Source: CALEMW01 sp035447065 (GTDB lineage: Bacteria; Krumholzibacteriota; Krumholzibacteriia; LZORAL124-64-63). From it: a stretch of DNA of 64,000 nucleotides. Made by a program: the position numbers and the translations under genes. The DNA is taken from assembly GCA_035447065.1 (NCBI GenBank), contig DAOTGJ010000010.1, positions 1 to 64,000 on the forward strand, given 5' to 3'. The notes under the pieces were generated by a model that saw nothing but the letters and a program-made list of their open reading frames with translations, searched no databases and had not been told where the DNA came from. Within the stretch, counting starts at the first letter, position 1. Every line of letters starts with the position of its first letter. Shown here piece after piece: positions 7,937 through 17,258 of the stretch.

Positions 7937-9435
7937 TCCCCGCCACCTTCCGCATCATCCCTCTGCGACGCGCCGGCCACGTGCTGGCCCGGCTCGAGAG
8001 CGGCTGCGGCCTGCAGGCGCTGCTGGACCCCGCCGTGGCGCTGCCCTTCCCGGGCGGCGCCCTGGAGCGCGTGCGCCTGGACGCCGATCCCGCGGCCTTC
8101 CCCGCGGCCGACGCCGGCCGCCTGCTGCGCCTGGCCCGTCGCCTGCTGCGACCGGGCGGCGTGCTGGAATGGACCGAGGCCGCCCCCGTCGGCCCCGCCG
8201 CCTGGAGCGCCGACGACCTGGCCTGGACCTGCGGCTTCGAGCGTACGCCCCTGGGCGAGGCCGTGGCCGCCGCCGCGCCCATGGCGCCGCTGCGCCGCCG
8301 CCGCGTGCCGGCCCATGCGGAGCCGCCGTGCCCGCTGGTCTCCATCGTCATTCCGGCCTACAAGGCCGCGCACTTCCGCGAGGCCCTGGCCAGCGCCCTG
8401 GACCAGGACTACCCGCGTCTGGAGATCCTGGTCTGCGACGACTCCCCGGACGACCGCATCAAGACCATCGTGGACGGCTTCGCCGGCATGCGCCACAAGG
8501 TGCGCTACCTGCGCAATCCCGGCACCCTGGGCGGCCGCGCCAACTACCTGAAGGGCTTCCGCGAGGCCTGGGGCGACTACGTGAAGTTCCTCAACGACGA
8601 CGACGTGCTCGCCCCCGACTGCGTCACCTCCCTGGCGCGCCTGCTGCGCGACGTGCCCGGCGCCACGCTGGCCACCTCCGCGCGCCGGCTCATCGACGCG
8701 GCGGGGAACGTGCTGCCCGCCGAGCCCCACACCGAACCCCTTGCCGCGCGCGACACGGTGCTGGCGGGGGAGGACCTCATCGGCGCCGTGCTGGCGTCGG
8801 GCTGCAACCGCATCGGCGAGCCCACCACCGTGCTCTTCCGCAAGGCCGACCTGGAGGGCGCCCGCCCGCACCTGATGAGCTACTGGGGCCGGCCCGCTCT
8901 GCGCAACGGCGACATGAGCGTGTGGACCGCCCTGCTCTCGCGCGGCGACGCGGTGGTGGCGGCCCGTCCGCTGAGCGACTTCCGCACCCACGCCGAGCAG
9001 GTGAGCCGCGACCCCGCCTTCCGCGCCGAAGCCGTGGCGGCCTGGGATCTCCTGCGCGAGGACGCCCGCGCCACGGGCCTGGACCGGGCCGCCGCCCAGC
9101 GCGGCGGCGGCGTGGCGGTGGAATGCCCGGCCGTCGCGCTGCGGGAGGCGCAGCGCCATCTGGCCGCCGGCGCCGCCGCGGAAGCCGAGACGTGCGCCCG
9201 CCGCGCCGCGCGCCTGGCGCCCCTGGAGACGGAGCCGCGCCTGGCGTTGGCGCGCGCAGCCTGGGCGGCCGGACGCCCGGGGCAGGCCCTGCTGGGCCTG
9301 GCCTACGCCCACGACGCCCTGGCGCGCCCCTCCCTGGCCGCCCTGCTGGCGGACATGCTGGAGGCCGCCGGCCAGACCACGGCGGCGCGCCGCGCGCGGC
9401 TGCAGGCGGCCGAGGCCATCCCGTCGCCGAGCTAG
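7933..9435 (+). CDS. Family 2 glycosyltransferase with extra N-terminal and TPR-like C-terminal regions
   Basis: The 500-aa protein has three parts. Residues 1-130 resemble a reduced methyltransferase-like region (RLARRLLRPGGVLEW) without an obvious SAM-binding glycine loop. Residues 135-300 are a GT-A fold GT2 domain beginning PLVSIVIPAYKAAHF, with the metal/nucleotide motif NDDDVLAPD at 221-229. After about 395 comes a helical repeat region (TPR-like). It would transfer a sugar from a nucleotide donor in the cytoplasm. The start overlaps the DegT stop (ATGA) behind GGAGG. It ends 13 bases before the convergent sulfotransferase stop. Confidence 0.8.
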   Translation: MIPATFRIIPLRRAGHVLARLESGCGLQALLDPAVALPFPGGALERVRLDADPAAFPAADAGRLLRLARRLLRPGGVLEWTEAAPVGPAAWSADDLAWTCGFERTPLGEAVAAAAPMAPLRRRRVPAHAEPPCPLVSIVIPAYKAAHFREALASALDQDYPRLEILVCDDSPDDRIKTIVDGFAGMRHKVRYLRNPGTLGGRANYLKGFREAWGDYVKFLNDDDVLAPDCVTSLARLLRDVPGATLATSARRLIDAAGNVLPAEPHTEPLAARDTVLAGEDLIGAVLASGCNRIGEPTTVLFRKADLEGARPHLMSYWGRPALRNGDMSVWTALLSRGDAVVAARPLSDFRTHAEQVSRDPAFRAEAVAAWDLLREDARATGLDRAAAQRGGGVAVECPAVALREAQRHLAAGAAAEAETCARRAARLAPLETEPRLALARAAWAAGRPGQALLGLAYAHDALARPSLAALLADMLEAAGQTTAARRARLQAAEAIPSPS

Positions 9436-9448
9436 GCTCTCTTCTGCG

Positions 9449-10462
9449 TCAGACGGTGGGAATCAAGGCGTCGCGCTCCGCGTGGAGGGCGCGCGCCAGC
9501 GCGTCGTCCAGGGACGGTTCGGGAGCGCGGACGGGGCGGGGGAAGCAGCGGGGTCCGGCGTAGTCCGGCAGCAGGGCGCCCAGGGGGGCGAGCTGGGAGC
9601 GCAGACGGGCGTAGGCCCGCTCCGGCGCGTCGCAGAGCTCGTCGTAGTCCACGGTCAGGCGGCGGCCGGCGGGGATCCGGGCCAGGCCGTCTTCCACATC
9701 GAGGCGCGTGTGCAGGGCCTGGCCGGCCACCTGGGCCACCGGGTCCAGACCGCGCAGGCGGGTCCACGCCGGCGGACGGAAGGAGTACCAGCGGCTCTCG
9801 TCGCCGCTGAAGGCGCGGCGGGCGGCGAGCAGGGAACGGGCCGTCTCCGCGTCGTCGCGGCGCACGTGCAGCATCACCGCGGTGGGCAGGGTCTGCGCCA
9901 GCCACGGCAGGTTCCAGTTGAGGATCATGGCCTTGAGCAGCAGCGGCCGCCGCCGCACGTCCTCCCAGGCGGCCAGCTCGGCGCGCAGCCGCGGCACGTC
10001 CACGTGGGCGAGCTGCGCCGCGTCCAGGGCGTGGGTCTCCCCGGCGGGCAGGTGGCGCCGCCAGAAGTACCAGAACTCGTGGGGGGCGGCGGGGCCGCGC
10101 GTCTTGCCCAGGCGCGACCGGTAGGGCGTGGGGTTGAGGTCGCCGCAGGCCATCTCCTCGCCGTGGGCGCAGGCCGGGTCGGCCAGCAGCCTCTCCACGC
10201 GCGCGCCGATCCACGGCGCCGACGGGAACCGCGCCGTCAGGTTGCTGGGGTAGGCGAAGCCGCCTCCGGCGGCCAGCCACTGGTAGGCCAGGGTGGTGCC
10301 GGCGCGGGGGCAGCCCACGATGAGCACCAGGGGCAGGCGCGGCGTGGCGTGGCGCGCCACGGCGTCGCGGGCCGCGGGCTCCAGGTCCCGGGCCAGCTCG
10401 GCCAGCACGGCCTCCAGCTCGTCGTTCCGGCGATGCTCCGGCCGGCGCCCGTCCACGTCCAC
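9449..10462 (-). CDS. Sulfotransferase family protein
   Basis: The 337-aa protein has the PAPS-binding loop in PLVLIVGCPRAGTTLAYQWL (PRAGTT at 52-57) and a later VMLHVRRDDAETARSLL segment in the position of the 3'-phosphate site. No signal peptide or TPR region is visible, unlike the sulfotransferase at 3.8 kb. It lies immediately downstream of a second sulfotransferase on the same strand, nine bases between genes, and downstream of a GT2-TPR gene, so the three probably form one operon opposite to the GNAT/DegT/GT2 operon. The acceptor is unknown; carbohydrate is favoured by context. Confidence 0.82.
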   Translation of the reverse strand: MDVDGRRPEHRRNDELEAVLAELARDLEPAARDAVARHATPRLPLVLIVGCPRAGTTLAYQWLAAGGGFAYPSNLTARFPSAPWIGARVERLLADPACAHGEEMACGDLNPTPYRSRLGKTRGPAAPHEFWYFWRRHLPAGETHALDAAQLAHVDVPRLRAELAAWEDVRRRPLLLKAMILNWNLPWLAQTLPTAVMLHVRRDDAETARSLLAARRAFSGDESRWYSFRPPAWTRLRGLDPVAQVAGQALHTRLDVEDGLARIPAGRRLTVDYDELCDAPERAYARLRSQLAPLGALLPDYAGPRCFPRPVRAPEPSLDDALARALHAERDALIPTV

Positions 10463-10471
10463 GGCGCCTCC

Positions 10472-11500
10472 TCAGCGCCCGCCCGCCGCGGGGGCGGCGA
10501 GGGGCGTCAGGACCGGGGGCAGGGGCAGATCGGCGAGGCGGCGCTCCACGGCGGCGCGGCGCGCGCGCAGGGCGCGTTCGGCCGCGGGCACGTCGGCGTA
10601 CTCGGGCTTGTCGTGCCGCTCGCGGGCGGTCATGCGCGCCGTCAGGGCTTCGGCATCAGCGGGAGGCGTGCGCTCCGGCGCGTAGCCGTAGGCTTCCATG
10701 ACGGGACCGCAGGCATGTTCCACGAAGGCGATCTGATCCGCGTCCAGATCCGTGCGCCACTTGCCCGTGTTGTCGGCCAGGATCGGCCGCGCCAGGTTGC
10801 GCCAGGCGGAGCTGCCGGCGGCGGCGCCGCGGGCGGCGGCGCCGCGGTGGAAGTCCAGCATGGCGGCGTCGGGCTCCAGGCCCAGGAAGACGCAGGCGTC
10901 GGCAAGCACCGCGGCCGGATCGGCCGTGAGGGCCTCGTAGGTCAGCAGGTGGATGGCGCGGGGCATCTGGCCCATGAGGGCCAGCAGCGCTTCCTGGTCC
11001 TCGCGCCACACCCGCGCGGCGCGCGCCACGTCGCCGCGCAGCACGGCGCTGCGGGACCAGGAGAGGGCCATGTCGCGGGGGTCGCGCACCAGGGCCAGGA
11101 AGCGTGCCTCGGGGAAGGCGTGCAGCACGAAGGGCAGCACGCGGTGCAGGCGGTTCTCCTTGGTCAGCAGCACGTCGGCGCCGTGGGCGCGGGCCTCGGC
11201 CTCCAGCACCGTGCGGACAAGGGAGGCCAGGGTGCGCACGGGCACGGCGCGGCGCAGGGCGTCGCGGGTCCACTCCACGCGGCCGGGCACCAGGGCGGTG
11301 TCCAGCAGGTCCACGGCGGCGGTCAGCAGGCGCTCCCAGGCGTCGTCATGGTGGAGATCGCCCCAGCGGTCGGCGTGGCCGGCCAGCAGGCGCACCAGGT
11401 GGGTGGGCGGGGGGCCGCACACGCGCGGATGGGCGTCGAACAGACGGGTGATCAGATTCGAGCCGGACCGCTCGGAGCAGATCAGGAAAACGTGTTGCAT
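10472..11500 (-). CDS. Sulfotransferase family protein (Stf0-like)
   Basis: A 342-aa protein starting MQHVFLICSERSGSNLITRLF. SERSGSN at 9-15 is the PAPS-binding loop in the form seen in Stf0-type and other carbohydrate sulfotransferases. A conserved FLALVRDPRDMALSWSRS segment is the 3'-phosphate-binding motif. The ATG at 11500 is chosen over one 48 bases upstream because GAGGAAG lies 8 bases before it and the protein then begins directly with the core fold. Sequence around the two PAPS motifs differs from both other sulfotransferases here, so these are not recent tandem copies. Confidence 0.85.
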   Translation of the reverse strand: MQHVFLICSERSGSNLITRLFDAHPRVCGPPPTHLVRLLAGHADRWGDLHHDDAWERLLTAAVDLLDTALVPGRVEWTRDALRRAVPVRTLASLVRTVLEAEARAHGADVLLTKENRLHRVLPFVLHAFPEARFLALVRDPRDMALSWSRSAVLRGDVARAARVWREDQEALLALMGQMPRAIHLLTYEALTADPAAVLADACVFLGLEPDAAMLDFHRGAAARGAAAGSSAWRNLARPILADNTGKWRTDLDADQIAFVEHACGPVMEAYGYAPERTPPADAEALTARMTARERHDKPEYADVPAAERALRARRAAVERRLADLPLPPVLTPLAAPAAGGR

Positions 11501-11568
11501 GCCAAGCACTTCCTCGCGAACGGGATGGGTCCGTCCCGAGGATTGCAACGGGCGTGCCAGGCGGTGGG

Positions 11569-13152
11569 TCAGCGGCCCACCAGGCGGTCGGTGAGGCGGC
11601 GCAGGTGGTCGGGCAGCCAGGGGAAGACGTCGGCCACCAGGCCCAGGCGGTCCAGCAGGGCGGTCATGGCGGCGGTGTCGCCGCTGCGCCAGAGCACGTC
11701 CAGCCAGTCGCGCAGGGCGTCGTCGGCGGTCTCCTGATCGATGTCCACGTCCAGGTCCAGGTCGCGGCCGTCGATCAGGTCGCAGACCAGCACGCCCAGG
11801 GCGGCGCGGGGCAGGTCCGGCAGCAGGCGGGCGGCCAGGGCGCGGGCGCCGGCGCGGTCGCGGGCGCCCAGACGGGCGCGGGCCAGCAGATCCGCGGCCT
11901 CGCCCGCGGGAGGGTCGCCGGCGGCCGCGGCCAGGTGCTCCACGGCCTCGGACCAGCGGCCGCGGCGCAGGGCGTCCTCGCCCAGGGCGCGGCGCCAGGC
12001 GGGGGAGTCACCGTACTCGTTGCGGTAGAAGCTGCGTTCGCGTTCGGGATCGCCGCCGGCGGCGGCGAATCCCAGCAGGGCGGTCAGCGCCTCGGGGTCC
12101 CGAGGGCTCGCCGCCAGAGCGGCGTGGACGTGGTCCAGGGCCGCGGCCAGATCGCCGGCGATGGCGGCGGCGCGGGCCAGGGCCAGGCGTGGGCGCACCG
12201 TGGCGGCCGGCGGTCCGTCGGCTTCGGCGGCGGCCACCGCCTCGGCGTAGCGGGCCGCGGCCGTGGCGGCGTCGCCGGCCTGTTCCGACACCAGGCCCAG
12301 CTCCAGCAGCAGCGGCGGCGACGGGGGGACCCGATCGCGCCACGCCCTCAGCCACGCGCCACGCTCCGCTCCCCGCAGATCGTGGGCGTCGGCCAGGGCC
12401 ACGGCCAGTTCGCCGCCCTGGCGCAGACGGGCCAGAGCGCGGGGCGCGGCCTCCAGACGGGGCAGGAACTCGTCGGCCAGGCGCCGGGCCAGCGTCGCGT
12501 CGTGCCAGAAGCGGGCCAGCTCCAGCATCTTGTGGGCGCTGTACCAGTCGTCGGGATCGTCGGCCAGGCAGCGCCGCAGCAGGGCCAGGTCGCGGGCCTT
12601 CTTGTCGCGCCGGGCGGCCACGTCGGGCCTGTAGCCCAGGTGCTCCAGCACGCCGTCCAGGTGCGTCAGCGAGCGGCCCGTGCGCTCCAGGGCGTCGGCC
12701 ACGGCCTCGGTCACGTCCTCGTGGATGCGGTGGCGGAAGCGTACGCGCGGGTCGTTGCGGAACAGGCGCAGAAGGCGGGTCTCGCGGCGCAGGCCGCCGG
12801 GCAGGTCGTCGCGCAGCACCACGGTGGCGGCGCCCAGGGCGGGGTCCGCCGCGGCGGCGCGCAGGCCGTCGCGCAGGGCGGGGGTCACGCGCTCGTCGGC
12901 GTCCAGGAAGAGGATCCACTCGCCCCGGGCCAGATCCAGGGAGGCGTTGCGCGCCGCAGCGAAATCGTGATCCCACTCCCGGCGGGTCACGCGGGCGCCC
13001 GCGGCTTCCAGCAGGGCTGGCGTGCCGTCGGTGGAGCCCGTGTCCACCACGCACAGCTCGTCCCATGCGCCGGCGGCCGCGGCCAGGAAGCCGGGCACCA
13101 TGGCGGCCTCGTCGCGCACGATCATGCAGAGGGAGATGGAAGGTCTGGCCAT
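11569..13152 (-). CDS. Family 2 glycosyltransferase with C-terminal TPR array
   Basis: The 527-aa protein opens with a GT2 domain (SISLCMIVRDEAAMVPGFL, then VVDTGSTDGTPALLE, and the DxD motif LFLDADERV near residue 87). The HxxxEDV-type segment after RFRHRIHEDV is typical of the SunS/LpsE-like GT2 group that carry TPRs. From about residue 190 to the end the sequence is alpha-helical TPR-like repeats rich in Ala, Leu and Arg. The protein is predicted cytoplasmic. It is the first gene of the minus-strand operon followed by two sulfotransferases, suggesting that the sugar it adds is later sulfated; that order of action is inference. Confidence 0.82.
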   Translation of the reverse strand: MARPSISLCMIVRDEAAMVPGFLAAAAGAWDELCVVDTGSTDGTPALLEAAGARVTRREWDHDFAAARNASLDLARGEWILFLDADERVTPALRDGLRAAAADPALGAATVVLRDDLPGGLRRETRLLRLFRNDPRVRFRHRIHEDVTEAVADALERTGRSLTHLDGVLEHLGYRPDVAARRDKKARDLALLRRCLADDPDDWYSAHKMLELARFWHDATLARRLADEFLPRLEAAPRALARLRQGGELAVALADAHDLRGAERGAWLRAWRDRVPPSPPLLLELGLVSEQAGDAATAAARYAEAVAAAEADGPPAATVRPRLALARAAAIAGDLAAALDHVHAALAASPRDPEALTALLGFAAAGGDPERERSFYRNEYGDSPAWRRALGEDALRRGRWSEAVEHLAAAAGDPPAGEAADLLARARLGARDRAGARALAARLLPDLPRAALGVLVCDLIDGRDLDLDVDIDQETADDALRDWLDVLWRSGDTAAMTALLDRLGLVADVFPWLPDHLRRLTDRLVGR

Positions 13153-13212
13153 GGGGCGATCCTGGGCAGGCCGGGTGGTCCTGTCCAGCGAAATCGGCGG
13201 CGGAAAAATCCC

Positions 13213-13241
13213 GGGACAACCGCGGGCGGGATGATTATGTT
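13213..13241 (+). promoter_or_regulatory. Candidate promoter for feoAB
   Basis: GGGACA (13213-13218) and TATGTT (13236-13241) are spaced by 17 bp, about 50 bp before feoA. The stretch 13231-13260 is locally AT-rich, and the GATGATTATGTTATGC patch resembles half of a Fur box, which would suit ferrous-iron uptake. Both points are weak. Confidence 0.35.
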
Positions 13242-13289
13242 ATGCTGGTCTCACGATTCTAGGCACACCGAGAAACGGGAGCCACGCCG

Positions 13290-13514
13290 ATGACCTTGGA
13301 CCAGATCCAGAAGGGCCACGACGCCGAACTCGTCGCCATCGAGTCCGGCCTCGAGCTGCGCTCGCGCCTGATGGAGATGGGCCTCACCCCCGGCGTGCGG
13401 CTCTCCGTGGTGCGCGTGGCGCCCCTGGGCGACCCCATCCAGATCATGGTGCGCAGCACGCGCATCTCCCTCTGCAAGCGGGACGCCGCCGGCATCCGCT
13501 GCCGCGTCCTCTGA
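13290..13514 (+). CDS. feoA: FeoA, ferrous iron transport accessory protein
   Basis: A 74-aa SH3-like FeoA protein. The diagnostic stretch LRSRLMEMGLTPGVRLSVVRVAPLGDP is all present, with the LxxMGLxPG motif centred on residues 30-37. FeoA is a small cytoplasmic partner of FeoB in ferrous iron uptake. The gene sits 23 bases upstream of feoB and is clearly co-transcribed. No FeoC is seen. Confidence 0.95.
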   Translation: MTLDQIQKGHDAELVAIESGLELRSRLMEMGLTPGVRLSVVRVAPLGDPIQIMVRSTRISLCKRDAAGIRCRVL

Positions 13515-13537
13515 CCCGAGACCCCGGACACGCCGTC

Positions 13538-15673
13538 ATGCCCCCTTCCGGCGCCAGCACCCGCACCCTGACCGTGGCCGTCGCCGGCAACCCCAACTCG
13601 GGCAAGACCACCCTCTTCAACGCCCTCACCGGCGCCACGGCGCGCACCGGCAACCATCCCGGCATCACCGTGGCCGAGCGCCACGGCCGTCTGGAGCTGG
13701 AGCGCAACGGCCGCGTGGATCTGGTGGACGTGCCGGGCAGCTACTCGCTGAACGCCCGCTCGCCGGACGAGGAGGTGGCCATCAACGCGCTGCTGGGCCG
13801 CCGCGGCATGCCGCGGCCCGACGCCGTGATCGTGGTGCTGGACGCCACCGCCCTGGAGCGCAACCTCTACCTGCTGCTGCAGGTCATGGAGGCGGACCTG
13901 CCGGTCATCGCCGTGGTCAACATGCTGGACGCCGCCCGCGACGACGGCCTGGACATCAACTTCGACCTGCTGCGCTCGGCCTTCGGCGTGCCGGTGGTGG
14001 GCGTGGTGGCGCGGCGCAAGCAGGGCATCGAGCTGCTCAAGAAGGAGCTGGACGATCTGCTGGACCGCCCGGACCGCGGCCGCCGCCCCTGGCTCTGGAC
14101 CCCGAGCCCGGCCCTGTCCCGCGAGCTGGACGCCCTGGCCGCCCTGGTGGACGAGGAGGTGCGCTTCGAGCTCGCCTCGGATCAGGCGCGCCGCGCCTTC
14201 GCCCTCTGGCTCATCAGCAGCCTGCACCGCCGCAGCGAGATCGCCGTGCGACCGCGCCTGCGCGAGGCCACCCTCGCCGCGCGGGACCGCCTGCGCGACC
14301 AGGACGGCCTGGACCTGGATCACGAGACCATCGTGCCCCGCTGGCGCGTGATCGACGACCTGGCGCCGCGCCTGGTGCGCCGCGAGGAACGCCCCAGCCA
14401 CCGCACCGAGCGCATCGACGGCCTGCTGACCCACCCCCTCTGGGGCTCGCTCATCTTCCTGGGCGTGATGACGGTGATCTTCCAGGCGCTCTTCGCCTGG
14501 TCGGAGCCGGTGATGGGCGCCATCGAGGGCATGTTCGCCGGTCTGGCGGGCTGGGTGTCCGCCACCCTGCCGCCGGGCCTGGGCCGCGACCTCCTGGTGG
14601 ACGGCATCATCGCCGGCGTGGGGGGCGTGCTGGTCTTCCTGCCCCAGATCCTCTTCCTCTTCCTGTTCATCACGCTGCTGGAGGGGTCGGGCTACATGTC
14701 GCGTACGGCCTTCCTGCTGGACCGCTTCATGCGGCGGCTGGGGCTGCACGGCAACGCCTTCGTGCCCATGCTCAGCGGCTTCGCCTGCGCGGTGCCGGGC
14801 ATCATGGCCACCCGCACCATCGACGACCGTCGCGACCGCCTGGTCACCATCATGGCCCTGCCGTTGATCTCCTGCTCGGCGAGGCTGCCGGTCTACACCA
14901 TGATCATCGCCCTGGTCTTCCCGCCGGCCCTGACCACCGGCCCCTTCCGCACGGGCACCCTGGTGCTGCTGGGCATCTACCTGGCCAGCACGGGCCTCAC
15001 CCTCGCATCGGCGGGCCTGCTCAGCCGCACGGTGCTCAAGGGACGACCGCGGCCCCTGCTCATCGAGCTGCCGCCTTACCGCATGCCGGACCCGCGCAGC
15101 ATCCTGCTGACCCTGCGCGACCGCGCCGCCGCCTTCCTGAGCACCGCAGGCACCATCATCCTGGTGATCACGGTGGTGCTCTGGGCCCTGCTCAGCTTCC
15201 CCCGTCACGTGGTGGACACGGGCGATCCCCAGGCCGATGCCGCCACGGCCCTGCGCCACAGCTACGCGGGGCGGCTGGGAGCCATGATCGAGCCGGCCAT
15301 CGAGCCGCTGGGGTTCGACTGGAAGATCGGCATCGGCCTGATCGGGTCGTTCGCCGCCCGCGAGGTCTTCGTCAGCACCATGGGCGTGGCCTACGGCGTG
15401 GGCGACGATGAGGCCGCCCTGGACGCCGACCTGGGCCAGGCCATGGCCCAGGACCGCCGCGCCGACGGCACCCGCCTCTGGACCCCGTTGACGGGCCTCA
15501 GCCTCATGGCCTTCTTCATGGTGGCCATGCAGTGCATGAGCACCCTGGCGGTCACGCGCCGCGAGACCGGCAGCTGGGGCTGGACCCTCTTCATGCTCTT
15601 CTACCTCACCGGCGGCGCCTGGCTGCTGAGCTTCCTGGTCTACCAGGGCGGGCGGCTGCTGGGGTATTCCTAG
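13538..15673 (+). CDS. feoB: FeoB, ferrous iron transporter with N-terminal G domain
   Basis: The 711-aa inner-membrane protein imports Fe(II). The N-terminal G domain has the P-loop GNPNSGKT at 17-24, a switch-II DVPGSYSL and a GTP-specificity region near VVNMLDAARD. A cytosolic helical region is followed by membrane domains, including the two Gate-type helices (LEGSGYMSRTAFLLDR and the GFACAVPGIMATR segment) that form the transport path. Cys residues in GFACAVPG and LISCSARLP are family-conserved. The length is typical of a compact FeoB. Confidence 0.96.
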   Translation: MPPSGASTRTLTVAVAGNPNSGKTTLFNALTGATARTGNHPGITVAERHGRLELERNGRVDLVDVPGSYSLNARSPDEEVAINALLGRRGMPRPDAVIVVLDATALERNLYLLLQVMEADLPVIAVVNMLDAARDDGLDINFDLLRSAFGVPVVGVVARRKQGIELLKKELDDLLDRPDRGRRPWLWTPSPALSRELDALAALVDEEVRFELASDQARRAFALWLISSLHRRSEIAVRPRLREATLAARDRLRDQDGLDLDHETIVPRWRVIDDLAPRLVRREERPSHRTERIDGLLTHPLWGSLIFLGVMTVIFQALFAWSEPVMGAIEGMFAGLAGWVSATLPPGLGRDLLVDGIIAGVGGVLVFLPQILFLFLFITLLEGSGYMSRTAFLLDRFMRRLGLHGNAFVPMLSGFACAVPGIMATRTIDDRRDRLVTIMALPLISCSARLPVYTMIIALVFPPALTTGPFRTGTLVLLGIYLASTGLTLASAGLLSRTVLKGRPRPLLIELPPYRMPDPRSILLTLRDRAAAFLSTAGTIILVITVVLWALLSFPRHVVDTGDPQADAATALRHSYAGRLGAMIEPAIEPLGFDWKIGIGLIGSFAAREVFVSTMGVAYGVGDDEAALDADLGQAMAQDRRADGTRLWTPLTGLSLMAFFMVAMQCMSTLAVTRRETGSWGWTLFMLFYLTGGAWLLSFLVYQGGRLLGYS

Positions 15674-15757
15674 GCCCGGCCCCCTTGCGCTCGCGGCGGG
15701 GATCGGCCATCATGTCCGCTCGCAGTTCCCGCCACCCGAATTCCGAGGTGTGACGCC

Positions 15758-17158
<1,401 letters not shown>

Positions 17159-17186
17159 GCCGCGGGTTCCTTCCGGACGCACGCGA

Positions 17187-17212
17187 GCCCCCGGCCGCCG
17201 CCGGGGGCTTCG
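17187..17212. terminator. Hairpin terminator after asnS
   Basis: GCCCCCGGC (17187-17195) and GCCGGGGGC (17200-17208) form a perfect 9-bp stem with a CGCC loop, followed by TTCG. It lies between the convergent asnS and glycosyltransferase genes. Confidence 0.8.
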
Positions 17213-17258
17213 TCGTGTCCTGCGGGGCCTTTGCCACGGCCCCGGCTTCGCGGGAAGA

